From: Anaspis maculata
Taxonomy: Eukaryota > Arthropoda > Insecta > Coleoptera > Scraptiidae
DNA length: 64,000 nucleotides
Assembly: GCA_949128115.1 (NCBI GenBank)
Contig: OX421966.1
Coordinates: forward strand, 67,143,416 to 67,207,415
Direction: 5' to 3'
The position numbers were made by a program, and so were the translations under genes. The notes beneath the pieces were generated by a model. It saw only the letters and a program-made list of their open reading frames with translations. It had not been told where the DNA came from and searched no databases. Of this stretch, positions 52,322 through 63,348 are shown in pieces (position 1 is the stretch's first letter; each line of letters starts with the position of its first letter).

Positions 52322-54522
52322 TAGGCCAGTCAAATTAGAACAAATTTTTCCGTTTGATGGGAAAAAACTGTTGGAGTTTTGGAAATTTGACAGTAATGTC
52401 CGATAAGGTGTACTGTTGAACATACTAAAAGTCCCCAACTCTACCTATTGAGCTCGAGCCGCCATCTTGGAATAATGGTCCTTTGATCCAGCTTTTTGCT
52501 CATATTCCGCTAATCATCAGAGATATTCGATTAGGTTTAATAAAAAATCAAGGCTATAAAATTGTCTACAAAAATTGTTTCATACCGATTTTTTCTCGTA
52601 TCTGTTGAAATTAATTAAATTAAATTAACAAAAAAAAAAAAAACAAAAAAATAAGCGATTTTAGATATTGTCTTCAAAATTTGTGAAGATATTGGCAGTC
52701 TACATCAAAGCTAAACGTGACAGTTGAGATAGAGAAAAAATTGCGAAAATATTTTTTTATTTTTTTTTAAATTAAGCAAAAATTTGGTTTTTGAGTTTGA
52801 CATTTCCAACACGGCGGAGTAAAGGTTTCAATCGAACATCAATCAGTTTTGATATTTACATATTGCAAGACAAGATTTCATCAGTATTGTGCCGTCACGA
52901 GCTTCTGTAATGCTCGATATGAATTTAACTGAAAGAATAATAGCTAAGTCCAAAAAGTGTTGTCGATTGGTTCTGAAGGTAACATTTCAAAACAAAAGAC
53001 ATCGGCAAATGATATACAGGAGGTCCAAAGGTTATTCAACTGTATATAGCCCCATATTGATGTGCCTTGTCCAAAATAGTACAAAAGAATCAATCAAAAT
53101 GTTAAAATCCACCCTGTATAACAAAAAGTAACAATACAAAATGGAAGCAGTAGATCATACCTGGTGCCAGAAATACAGCCTTCACATTTCTGGAAAAAAA
53201 AGAACAAAATTGATTGATTTATTTGAAAGTTATTAGTCCTCAAACTTGACTTTACAAGTTTCAGCCAGTCAAATGGGGAAAAGTAGAGACAAGTAACTGT
53301 TGGAGTTCCACAAATTTGACAGGCATGTTCGCTAAGGTATACTTATAAACATACTAAAAGTCCCCGCCTCTACCTGTTGTGCTCGAGCCGCCATCTTGGA
53401 AAAATGGTAATAAACTTGATCGATGGACCATTTCTCCAAAATGGCGGCTCAAGCGCAATAAGTAGAGGCGGGGACTTTTAGTATGTTCATAAGTATACCT
53501 TAGCGAACATTCCTGTCAAATTTCTGAAACTCCGACCGTTACTTCTCTCTACTTTTCCCTATTTGACTGGCTGAAATTTGTGAAGTCAAGTTTGAGGACT
53601 AATAACTTTCAAATAAATTGAATAATTTTGTTCTTTTTTTCTGCAATGTAAAAGCTGTATTTTTGGCACCAGGTATGATCTACTACTTCCATTTTGTATC
53701 GTTACTTTTTGTTATACAGGGTGGATTTTCACATTTTGATTAATTCTTTTGTACTATTTTGGATAAGGCACATCAATATGGGGCTCATATACAGTTGAAT
53801 AACCTTTGGACCTCCTGTATATCCTTTGCTGATGTCTTTTGTTCCGAAATGTTTCCTTCAGAACCAATCGAACACACAACAGAACACTTTTTGGACTTAG
53901 CTATTATTCTTCCAGTTCAATTCATATCGAGCATTCCAGAAGCTCGTGAAGGCACAATACTTATGAAATCTTGTCTTACAATATGTAAATATCAAAACTG
54001 ATTGATGTTCGATTGAAACCTTTACTCCGCCCTGTTGGAAATGTCAAACTCAAAAACCAAATTTTTGCCTCATTAAAAAAAAAATTAAAAAATATTTTCG
54101 CAATTGTTTTTTCTATCTTAACTGTCACGTTTAGTATTGATGTAGACTGCCAACATCTTCACAAATTTTGAAGACAATATCTCTAGCCATAGGCAAAAAT
54201 CGCTCATTTTTTGATTTTTTTTTGTTAATTTAATTAAATTAATTTCAACAGATTCGAGAAAAAAATCGGTATGAAACAATTTTTGTAGGCATTTTTATAG
54301 CCTTGATTTTTTATTAAACTGAATTGAATATCTCTGATGATTAGCGAAATATAAACAGAAAACTGGATCGAAGGACCATTTTTCCAAGATGGCGGCTCGA
54401 GCTCAATAGGTAGAGTTGGGGACTTTTAGTATGTTTAACAGTACACCTTACCGGATATTACTGTCAAATTTCCAAAACTCCAACAGTTTTTTCCCTCCAG
54501 CTTTCCTTATTTGACTGGCCTA
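52322..54522. repeat. 2.2-kb foldback element, 1.09-kb arms, 20-base loop
   Basis: Arms 52322-53407 and 53428-54522 are inverted copies over their full length. Ends are TAGGCCAGTCAAAT and ATTTGACTGGCCTA, flanked by ATT on both sides (52319-52321, 54523-54525), a possible 3-bp duplication. Each arm has a module of about 170 bp at its outer end that recurs at its inner end (GTCAAA...CTGTTGGAGTT, AATTTGACAG, CATACTAAAAGTCCCC, TCGAGCCGCCATCTTGGA). The plus-strand frames at 52889 and 53759 are arm by-products. It interrupts the gag region of the gypsy relic. No transposase. Confidence 0.9.
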
Positions 54523-54530
54523 ATTGTAGT

Positions 54531-55055
54531 ATGCACGGCAGTGCTTTGAACACGTTGTTTCAGCTGCGTTATGTTTGCCTCAATCACTTCCACTTTTTCA
54601 TGGATAAATCCTTGTATCAGTTGAACGTGGCCTTGATATCTTGTATCTTGTCGTGTACATCAACTAGAATGTCAGATTTCAGCTTTTTTTCTTGTTCTGC
54701 TAGGCCTTCAATTGCCTTTCCTGAATTTTTTCTAGCCCTTTTTGGCGTCTTGAACTGAATATTTTGACCTTCCAAAATCTTTTTGAATTCCCCTTTTTCT
54801 TCAAGACGTACCGTGGATTCCACCAATGCATTTAACCAGTTGATAACTGACTCGAAAGTTCTTTTGATGGATTCTGGCCAAATGATCAATGTGAATTCAG
54901 GTTTCACGCAGGTGATCAACGAAAGAGTGGTATTGGTATACTTGCAATTTAACGTATTTTTTCAGCTTTTCTTTATCTTCTAGACGTTTCGCCTTTCGTT
55001 CCTGCATCATCGCCACGATGCTCGCCAAAGAGTCGTCGACTACTCTCTTCGACAT
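54531..55055 (-). pseudogene. Gypsy gag N-terminal region, interrupted by a MITE
   Basis: From the ATG at 55055 the minus strand reads VDDSLASIVAMMQERKAKRL, then, beyond a MITE (54955-54811), EEKGEFKKILEGQ and a coiled-coil-like stretch (KKLKSDILVDVHDKIQDIKA ... GFIHEKVEVIEANITQLKQR) up to the foldback at 54522. The copy at 33201 has the uninterrupted order (EEKEELKMFLEGQ), which places the MITE precisely. Gag then resumes on the far side of the foldback at about 52315. Confidence 0.65.
54811..54955. mobile_element. Truncated MITE, family of 27722
   Basis: Starts CCGTGGATTCCACCAATGCA and keeps GGCCAAATGATCAATGTGAA, GTATACTTGCAATTTAACG; the right terminal repeat is missing. Preceded by GTA. 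Confidence 0.68.
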
Positions 55056-55084
55056 GCTTCTCGTCTCCGGAGTTTAAAAATCAA

Positions 55085-55775
55085 TCCTGGAGGTTTCCAA
55101 ACTGCCTGTAGTCGCAGGCCGAACTACTGCCAATTACACCGCTTCTGACACTCAATGTTATTGATTTCTGTTGATCATTGAGGAACAAACTTTCAGACAC
55201 CCACTGTCTATCACTGCGTTCTACTAAACACACATCAATTATAATTTGCACTTGGGTAATATCGTTTCGATTAACTTCGCCGATTACTCGCTGTTGTCGC
55301 CCTGAACTCAAACCTAGTGTGTCGATCGGCTTTCGAAAGGTCCATCACGTTCGCGTGCATACCGGTGTGCTCTGGAACCGGCACCTCCGCCAGTTGGATA
55401 GATGTGTTCTACTCGGTCATTGGAGTCTCCAGCCTACGTGGACACGATCCAGAAAGACTGCATGTGCTTGTCGAATGCACTGGAATCACACAAGGGCCTC
55501 GCAACTTGTAACAATGCTCCAGATAACTTTCCGAACAGCAAAAAAAGCATCTTTAGCCTGACTACATAGAGCTATCTACACCATTGAGGTGCTGAATAAT
55601 GCTTCTGAGGACTGCAAGCTACTATACTAGAAGTCGATCAAAACTGGCATTTTCTAAGAAAGCCAACAAGATGGCACTGGGATCGTTTCTTACTTACAGG
55701 AGTGATCGGCCTATGTACAAATGATCAATTATAATTCCACACCAACAAGGCTAGAAAGTTGAGGTCTACAGCAGA
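55085..55775 (-). mobile_element. Ty3/gypsy 5' LTR and leader (copy 2)
   Basis: Inverted relative of 32505-33200. In element orientation it begins near TGTAGACCTCAACTTTCTAG (55775), includes GATCATTTGTACATAGGCCG, GTGCATTCGACAAGCACATG, and GGCGACAACAGCGAGTAATC, and ends in the leader GTGTCAGAAGCGGTGTAATT before gag. It is the 5' end of the relic extending to 49.6 kb. Confidence 0.6.
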
Positions 55776-56003
55776 GGGTACTCAGCATCGCTGAGTCCTT
55801 CCCTGCTTTTCGGTCTTTTCATTCTCAAATTGCTCCGAATTTCTTCAGTCTTCCACTAAAGAAGTGTTTTTGCATAAGTCGATCAGAAGAGCAGGAATTC
55901 AGGGCAGAGGTTGGCTCTGGTTCAACTCCCAAACAGATAATAAGGGTTTCTCTGCTGTTCCTGCGGCTTGATCTTCAGCCGTCCGCAAGGTCTTTAGTTA
56001 GTT

Positions 56004-56205
56004 GTCAGTAAATAAATAAAATAAATAAATGTTTTTCTCCTTATCGGCTTCTCTTGCCATAAGAGTTTGCCCGTTTATTTATCAATTATACAAACTCAGA
56101 AAAGTGCAAATTTCGGACAACACAACACCCAGACTTTTCACCGAGAATCGAACCCGGGACTTCCGCGTCGTAGGCAACTACTCGACCGCCTGCGCCACGG
56201 GGCCG
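56004..56205 (-). mobile_element. tRNA-derived SINE
   Basis: In minus orientation it starts GGCCCCGTGGCGCAGGCGG; the A box is TGGCGCAGGCGG (56097-56086 on the complement, i.e. 56186-56197 by plus coordinates) and the B box is GGTTCGATTC (56145-56154). A tRNA-unrelated body and an ATTTATTTT-type tail (56004-56028) follow. Both internal polymerase III boxes match consensus well. Confidence 0.72.
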
Positions 56206-57940
56206 TCCGGTTGCCAGTAGTGACTTCTTTGTTTCTATGACCAGCCTGAATCTCGGGTGTTCAAGCTCAAGACAGTCTTTCTTGATAATGGGTATACACG
56301 AGGTAAACTGGGACTAGAGTTACCGTAGTGACGAAAACAATCAATTAAAGGTGTCTATCAAGTCCTTCAAGCTTGAAATGTGAAAATAGTTCCAAACTAG
56401 TCCTCTTCAACTACAGATCAAAAAGATTCAACCGCAAGAACTCTAAACTAGTCATATACAGGGTGTACTTATACCAAAGCAACGAACGGAGCTCTCCAAG
56501 AACTAACACATTTCTTCATGTTTGCCTGGGAAAACCTTCAGTCATATAACACTCCCAACATTTCTGCGTTACCAGCTCTTCTTAATTCCTTCTAACATCC
56601 CGCTACTGTAAAAATCAACTATTTTGTAATTTGTGGTGCCATCATAAACATCGATAACATCATATTGGGAATTATTTCTCCATTGATCTCTCTGATTCCT
56701 GTACTAATAGGCTGTTTTGTCAAAATTATCCACCTACCTACTTGCCAAATTTCTAAAGAGTCCAATCATGGCGTGGTAGTTATGGGGGATCCCTTTAGGT
56801 GAATTTTCCTTTGAAAGCTTGCAAATTAAAGATTCTCCCATAACTCCTACGTCATAATAATGCTGGATTATTTTGTTTTGGGAGTTGAGTAGATAACTTT
56901 GCTAATCCAGTCAATGCTTATTTCGAGCTTTTTTGTCTAAACATTTGAGAGTTACGAATTTTTAAAAACCGAAAAAGCAAACTTTAGACGGCTGTTTTGG
57001 CGGCTATATCTTCGTCATTAGCCAGAACTTTGCAAAATGATACGTAAGTTTACGTCACAATCTGATGAAGCCCACCCACTGAATGAATTTCTGCTACCAT
57101 CAAAGAAACACCCTGTATTAGCTCATTTGTGCATTTTTATCTGCAACCTGCGACAGTGACCAGTCATTGCGCAACCATATTGCCCGACGGTGAGATACAA
57201 GAACGGCAATCCATTTAGAGAGCGCTCGTATATAAAAATAAATTCGATTAACAATATAACCGCCTGCGGGGGCCCGTTACACGATCCAGCTTGCATTTTT
57301 TTCTTCAAACTCTTTAATTCCATCTGCGCGCACTCTTAGCCTTTCGATAATAAAGGTAATATCGCCCATAACACGACGACTCCCATTTAATTAGCATATT
57401 CAAACGTAAATAATGATAACCTTCTTTTATGAATGGAGTTGTCTTGTTGTAATGGCCGTCAATTACAACAGCCAGGAATCCAATATCAGGCTGCGATAAA
57501 AGAACGTATGCGACTGGTACCTGGCAAGCCACCAGCGCCGCCCGAGGAGATTTTGAATTTCAACCCTTTCGGTCCCGCACGTGTGCTGCAGTAGATAAGA
57601 TACCTACTTATAAGAAATTTCCATTTCGAACTACGCAACGAAATAAACTTCACAAGTTTCTCGCTTGTCTGAAAATGCCCGTGACCAAAAATTATCACAT
57701 CTAATCATCTTGTCAACTAATTTTCACTATTTTTATTTTAGACAAGAAGTAATCGGATCTTGAACACTACATCCGTCGATTTGTCTCAAAACTCTGCGGA
57801 TCTGACGAGAGTCTTCTAATTAAAAATGCAAAAGCGGCCTGACATATCGAGGCTGAACTAATCAAAAACTGCAAATTTCTAACTTTCCAGCTTATACTTT
57901 TCACAGATTTATACCAACTTTGCTTGTCTCTTTCCATCGC
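56206..57940. other. No gene recognised
   Basis: Frames are short and without signature. The minus-strand frames at 57123-57698 (each about 70 codons) overlap loosely but show no domain. AT-rich, probably non-coding. Confidence 0.35.
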
Positions 57941-57954
57941 TAATCCCCCTTACT

Positions 57955-58600
57955 TTTGAAAATTCCTGGTCACGGCACCACTATGACCGTTTGCCCTCTC
58001 CCTCTATTCTGTCAGACGATATTCCACTTTGTCCCTCATGACACTTTTCTCACACATTTGAATGAACAAGCAGGAATCATTCAAATGATAATTCACCAAT
58101 CAACTAGGAACTAAGCTTGGACACTCGCTGTTGTAGACTGAGAATCTCCATCATCAGCAGAACGGCACTCCAGAGATTTTCCTTGTTCTCTTCAGAGAGC
58201 AGCAGCAAGGCTCTCTGCGTCTTCGACAAAACTCTAACCGATCCGCAAGCTCGCACCTATCTCGCTGCCGTGCTTTTTCGCTGTATTGTTGGTGACCAAA
58301 CTTCGTGTTTCCGGACGCATACATTTCCGGGCGATCAAGTGCTCCCCTCAGATTTTGATAAAGACATGCAGGTGTGCCTCCGCCATCGCAAGCTACTCTC
58401 AGAGACCGGACCGCGTTGCAGAAGTAGCTCTTTATTTCTCATCGACAATTTCCTTCACTTTTCAAAACCTCTCATCCTGGTCACGGCACCACTGTGACCG
58501 TTTGCCCCTCCTCTTTTTCTTTCCATGAATTTGAACTTTTTTCTCGTGACGCTCTATTTATACATTTTGAAATGACCAAACATCCTCAGAGACCGAACAG
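57955..58600 (+). repeat. Diverged direct repeats
   Basis: TGGTCACGGCACCACTATGACCGTTTGCC (58-bp neighbourhood at about 57969) recurs at about 58476, and CTCAGAGACCG(G/A)A followed by GCAGAAGT recurs at 58397 and 58585 (about 190 bp apart). The second set borders the transposon that starts at 58623. No coding role seen. Confidence 0.5.
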
Positions 58601-58807
58601 CGATGCAGAAGTGGTTCTTGATTAGGGTGGGCCGAAAAATCATATTTCCGATTTTTTTATTCTAATAGTGCGGAAAAGATGCATAATCAGATTACAAAAA
58701 GAAATCATTACAGCGTTTTTGAGAAAAAATCATCACTTCAGGGTCCGCAATGACGTTGAAATTTCTATATTTGGAGAAAAAATCGCAAATTTTTATTAGG
58801 CCAGAAA

Positions 58808-59041
58808 ATGTTTAAAAATATATTTACAATAAAAAAATATGAAAATAAACAGTCAGGCACAAAAAACCCGTGTTCCAGTATTGTTTTTTCAATCACAAAA
58901 AAACAAATGAAACAGAATTCACCGAAAAAGCCCAGTTGCCTTGAAGTTGCAGAAATAGTCACATTAAAAATTGAGCAACTTTGGGCGAAAACTTCAATTT
59001 CAACTGTTTCTCATACAAGAGTTTTAGCAATGATGAAATGA
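58808..59041 (+). pseudogene. Transposon-encoded protein, N-terminal remnant
   Basis: Encodes KKPSCLEVAEIVTLKIEQLW, then AKTSISTVSHTRVLAMMK, a TGA, and in the same frame YHTSIKTFLKLLKETTQ. I recall similar blocks ('..eia..v..ki..lW.kasIpTvs..ril.mi..yh.ky..llk') at the N-terminus of uncharacterised transposon proteins in aphids and Hydra. The helix-rich layout suggests DNA binding. Stops show decay. Confidence 0.5.
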
Positions 59042-59933
59042 TATCATACATCAATCAAAACGTTCTTGAAATTATTAAAAGAGACCACCCAAATGAAAAA
59101 AAAACTTCAAAATGTCAAATAGCATTATCTAACTTGTGACACATCAAACTGAAGATAATAGAATTCTCTTTCTGACAAACAAATTTTAAATTGTTCAAGT
59201 CACCTCCCAACCCTTGCGAAAATTCTCTCATTCTTAATCAACGGAAAGCTTTTCTCGATCCTGTCAACTATCCCGATTCTTGGAAAAATATTTTAAAACG
59301 AAAACAGGTCGGTTCTTATTTCGAGGGTGGCATGTTGTCACAGTTTTATTTTCAATCCTCTCGGCCTCAACCTAGCCTACTTCAATTCTAATAGAAATAA
59401 ATTATCTACCTTGTGATACATCAAATTGAAAGTATGAAAATTTCCTTTATGCAAAAATAATTTCGAATTGCCTAAATCACCCTCTAATCCTTTTCAAAAA
59501 TGGTCTTAATTGGGGAGAGAATGCCATGAAGATGAAAATTTGGCAACACATGTCTCAGATGTTCCCCTCGAAATAAAAATCGCCGTTTTTGCTGGGAAAT
59601 CTATTTCTCAAGAATCTGCAGTTACAGAAAAACATTCCTCTAATCAACAATGAAAGAATTTTTGAAAGGGTTAAGAGGGTAGTTCGAAGATTTCAGAGTA
59701 TGTTTAACGGAAACAATGTTATTGCCTTCAATTTGGTTCATCACAAGATAAGTAATGCAATTTGAAATTTTAAACTAGGGTAGGGGGTGGGGACAAAGGG
59801 ATTGAAGATAAGAATTTGGCAATACGTGTCCTAGATGTCCCTCTCAAAAAGAAAATCGACTTGTCAGCTTTTCTCGGAAAAAAATTGTGCAGCGAGAAAT
59901 TGGAGGTGAGTCCTTTTCAAAAAACCACCCCGT

Positions 59934-60167
59934 ATGTCGGATGATGAACTAAAAGATTTACTGAATGTTAACGATATAATTCCTCGATTAGAATTCTCAC
60001 GTTTTCCCTGTTATACCCAATCAGTGGAGCGATTTGTGAAAACAGCTTTAGAAGCAGCATCAGCAGTTTGTGGAGCTGAATCAAGATATGGCTCTATTTA
60101 CAGCAAGAATGAATCTACGAAACTGATGCCCATATTGGTAAGTCAGAAAAATTTTAACCCAGAGTGA
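59934..60167 (+). pseudogene. Transposon-encoded protein, C-terminal remnant
   Basis: Contains LEFSRFPCYTQSVERFVKTA, then LEAASAVCGAESRYGSIYSK and STKLMPIL. The 'PcHTQaVER.VK.vteAs..vCG...RdGfI....SR..MP' block is a recurrent C-terminal signature of the same uncharacterised transposon proteins (from memory, not searched). Its presence on the same strand, inside the same terminal repeats as the N-terminal remnant, supports one degraded gene. Confidence 0.5.
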
Positions 60168-60586
60168 GATAAAACAAAAAATATTGATAAAATATTGATA
60201 ATTGAAGTCTTATCACTTCATTTCTGTCGAATAAAGAGTTTTATCTATTTTTTCACTGACAGTTTTCTTCATAACTCAATTCGTTATCTTGCAAAAGCTG
60301 AATATTGAGATATTTCTGAAAGACACGTCTTGCGGAGGCTGAAGACGAAAACTTGGAACAAAAAGCTTCTAGATATTTGAAAAGCATATGAAACTGCAAC
60401 TTTTCCGCGCTATTAGAAGTCCGTATTATGAAAACAAAAAAAACACACCTATAGCAGCGGCCCACCCTATTCTTGATGGATGCAATCTGAAGAAATCTGC
60501 CCTTAGGCACTCACTTGCTAAGTGAGTGTTCAACTGAACGAAGCAAATGTAGTTGCTATGGGAGGACTTTTTTCTTTGGTCTTCAC

Positions 60587-60830
60587 CAGTGCCGGATTAA
60601 CGCCTAGGCCACCGAGGCCCGGGCCTAGGGTGGCAAAATCTAAGCAATTTTTTCCTCAATAAGAATTTCATTATAACATTCTGCATTGCCATGCAGATCA
60701 AAAATTTCACCCCTCTATAGGCAGACTGTGGCCTGGCCGAAATCAGCCTCGTTTGCCTGCCAATGACCGCAGACCACAGCCTGCCTAGAAGAGGAAAGTT
60801 TTTGATCATACGGTATACTTATTGTTGATT
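60587..60830 (+). mobile_element. Possible transposon end (CAGTGCCGGATTAA)
   Basis: CAGTGCCGGATTAACGCCTA followed by the GC-rich GAGGCCCGGGCCTAGGGTGG resembles the terminal sequence of widespread hAT-type elements. No opposite end or target duplication was found, so it is a fragment at best. CAGACTGTGGCCTGGC near 60723 pairs loosely with a later complement (60770). Confidence 0.3.
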
Positions 60831-61327
60831 TAGTATTATATTTTCTTCCCTATTTCAGTCAGTTCCAGTTTCTAATCTAAAGTTTTGGTCTTTCTAATAC
60901 TTTTGTGCAATTATTCAGATAATAAAAGTTTTCGTCAAAAAAGGAGCCTGCTGTGACCGGTAAACATGATGTGTTGGTATAGTAGGTTCACTTGTACTGT
61001 GACTCTAGTTGGCTGGGCAAATTTTCTACTCTAGCATTGTAGGCTTGCCGCCTTTTTACCTGCTGTGAAACTGACTTATTTGGGAATAAAGTTATATTTC
61101 TCATCAAATTGATATTAAAACCTTGGAAAACTGACCTTGTCATGAGTGGATAAGCGACTATAGGGGCGCAGAACTGTATTACCGTCATTTAGACACAAGA
61201 ACCCTACGGTACCGTCTTCAATTTAAGTCATCTTGACGACAGCCATTCAAGGCCGACATAAACTCGTTCCGCCAAGCTCCGAAACGGAAGCAAAGCACAA
61301 ACTGAAGCTCGAACTGAAATTACTCAC
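60831..61327. other. No gene recognised
   Basis: Contains a short minus-strand frame (60988-61188) without signature. It would hold the next exon of the minus-strand candidate at 61328-61512 if that gene is real. Confidence 0.3.
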
Positions 61328-61512
61328 ATGAATTTCGATCCAATACGCAACTTTGAGCGGCTGGGTTGTTTGAAATTCGGTTTAATCAACTTTTTATACG
61401 TAAATCCTGCTGCAACTGCAGACCTGAAGAGATGTTCTTTGTCTTGCCAATAATGCTTCATGATTCGTCGTGACTTTTCGACTGCAAGAGGTGAAAGGAT
61501 TGATGATTCCAT
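61328..61512 (-). CDS. Candidate first exon, unknown protein
   Basis: 61 codons from ATGGAATCATC: MESSILSPLAVEKSRRIMKH, then YWQDKEHLFRSAVAAGFTYK, basic C-terminal part (KQPSRSKLRIGSKF). It ends at a consensus 5' splice site AT|GTGAGTA (61328/61327, phase 2). The basic, Arg/Lys-rich composition would suit a mitochondrial or ribosomal protein, but I do not recognise the family. It lies 87 bp from, and is divergent to, the plus-strand frame at 61600, suggesting a shared promoter. The downstream exon is not identified. Confidence 0.3.
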
Positions 61513-61599
61513 GGGACCCCTTTTTTGGACGAAGGCCGAGTAAGTTTTCAGTTTGAATCAATCTAAAGTTGAACCGGCTTCAAGAAGTTAGAAATATTT

Positions 61600-61887
61600 T
61601 TGACACCTGTCAAATGTCAAAGCTGCTTTGATTTATTTGTTCATTGGCAAAAATTAAAAACAGGTCGAAAAATTACTACATTTTCCAATATAATGGGAAA
61701 AAGCGTCAGACATCACGTCCCGCAAAAATATCCCGTCTATCTACAGAGGATATGCGTGAAAAATACGTTCCAAAAGTGGTCCGAACGACGAACGCTAAAT
61801 GAAGCCAGAGCAGCCAACCGCAAAGTTTTGGAGATTTTTTATATTTCAGATTTGGAAACTTGGAAACATAATCTCACAGCCGACTAG
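61600..61887 (+). CDS. Candidate small gene or exon, unknown protein
   Basis: 95 codons if the first Met is used. An internal Met at 61693 starts MGKSVRHHVPQKYPVYLQRI, continuing KNTFQKWSERRTLNEARAAN. No known domain. An 'ATTTCAG' acceptor-like word lies inside the end and a good acceptor (TTGTTTCAG) lies at 61971, but no consistent donor joins them, so the exon structure is unresolved. It is divergent to the candidate at 61512. It could equally be a transposon remnant. Confidence 0.25.
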   Translation: MTPVKCQSCFDLFVHWQKLKTGRKITTFSNIMGKSVRHHVPQKYPVYLQRICVKNTFQKWSERRTLNEARAANRKVLEIFYISDLETWKHNLTAD

Positions 61888-61910
61888 AATCACGATACAG
61901 GTGAACCTTC

Positions 61911-61962
61911 TATATATACACGTATATATATATATATATATATATACGTATACGTATATACG
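61911..61962 (+). repeat. TA/TACG microsatellite
   Basis: A run of TATATA with TACACG/TACGTATACG interruptions. Confidence 0.9.
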
Positions 61963-63348
61963 TTGTTTCAGAAATATTGCTATCCCAGTAGGTCATGAAA
62001 ATCTGAATGCAGCTTTATATTCAGTTACAAAAACCGTCAAATCAAAAGTGTCAATCTCATAGAAACTTCATTACTTACTTTCAGGTTATGTCAGATCTTT
62101 TACTCCTTTCAGTCAGAAAGTATTTCCTTAGTTTTTTATCGAGTATCACGTGCGGCACCTTATTCAAGGTGCACTTGAAGAAAGATACATGCAGCTTTGA
62201 TGTCAAACCGTCTGTTTCCGATCTCAGGACTAAAAAAAAAATGGGTACGTACCTGGGGAGTCAGCAGATTTCCTTCTTGCCACAGTTTCAATCAACGAAT
62301 CAACACTGTGCACATATCACACAGGTAAATAGTAAAGCAGTAAAGCAACTCCATGGCCTTGAGAGGGATCAGATATCAAGAAAGATCTGCTTCTAAAGCC
62401 GAGTTACGCTGTTCTATCACAACTTAGCCTTTTAGTGTTACTGTAGTCCAGAAGTTAGTGACATGGACCCTGAACATGGTGACAGAAGCACAAAATCTGG
62501 TAGGATGGCACAACAGACTGTACTATACCTACTCTTTTGATTGAGAACGGGCGCCTGGGAGGTCCTCACGCATTTTGAAATAAACATAAGGTACGATGGT
62601 CTGCAAACAGTAACTGTTCTTTGATAACATTGCGAAATATCGTAATTCTTCTGTGGGTACTGTTTCCGAACTTCAACGGTGCTATTCTGTGAAAAAGATA
62701 CATCGATGTAAACGCTGTCTCGCTGTAAGATGACACAGGTGATGAAGACACCCGCATTTGGCGGGCAGAAATTAATAATCCGGAGGAAAACAATTCAAAG
62801 CCGTGAAATCGAGGTATGAGTATGTAAATATTCAGAAATAAAGTTGTATAGATAATCTGTCTCTCCACGTAAATAACAATCAAAACGAAGTTGGTTCGAG
62901 ACAAGGTATGTATTATTCTGGTTTATTGTTGAGAATTTTGAATTTTTGTAGGAGGATAAAGAAAAGGGAGTAAAATTGATGGATTAAAATGGATTTGGTC
63001 GTCAAACAAGGATTAGGGAATTTTAAATATAACTTCCTTATTTCTAACTCCTCGAGATAGTTACATAGAATTTTATCTTCTGTTGTATGTGATACTTTTT
63101 TGAAAAGGGTTTGATCTATTAATTCATAAATTTAAATTTCGATGAGCTCGGCCAACATAAAATTTTCCACAGCTACACATGTCAATTTGAAAACGCCACT
63201 TTTTCCAATAATCGGAATAAATGTTTTGTTTTTTTATAATTTAGAAGTCAATACAATTTTATTATACAAATTATGAAACTACAAAAATAATTTACAGAGA
63301 ATAAGTAGTGTATAAATGGGAGTAAATGAGAATTAATTGTATAAATGC
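61963..63348. other. No gene recognised
   Basis: A plus-strand frame (62007-62396) contains an acceptor-like TACTTTCAG at 62084 and a GGTACGTA donor-like word at 62245, enclosing about 53 codons, but no family signature. The minus-strand frame 62566-62904 is also unsupported. The rest is AT-rich. Confidence 0.3.

Larger units (their letters stand above)
58623..60469 (+). mobile_element. DNA transposon with 8-bp target duplications, decayed
   Basis: Terminal inverted repeats TAGGGTGGGCCG (58623) and CGGCCCACCCTA (to 60469) are flanked by the perfect 8-bp duplication TTCTTGAT (58615-58622 and 60470-60477). Length 1,847 bp. Two plus-strand coding remnants lie inside in the expected order (58808 and 59934), so this was an autonomous-type element that has lost its middle. 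An 8-bp duplication fits hAT, P or related superfamilies; the coding remnants do not look like standard hAT transposase, so I leave it unclassified. Confidence 0.85.

Noticed and set aside
52889..54001. 80-codon frames inside the 2.2-kb foldback
   Set aside because: They are not conserved as coding between the two arms and lack any signature.
56140..56205. Functional tRNA gene on the minus strand
   Set aside because: No matching 3' acceptor strand follows the T arm; the body and A/T-rich tail indicate a SINE.
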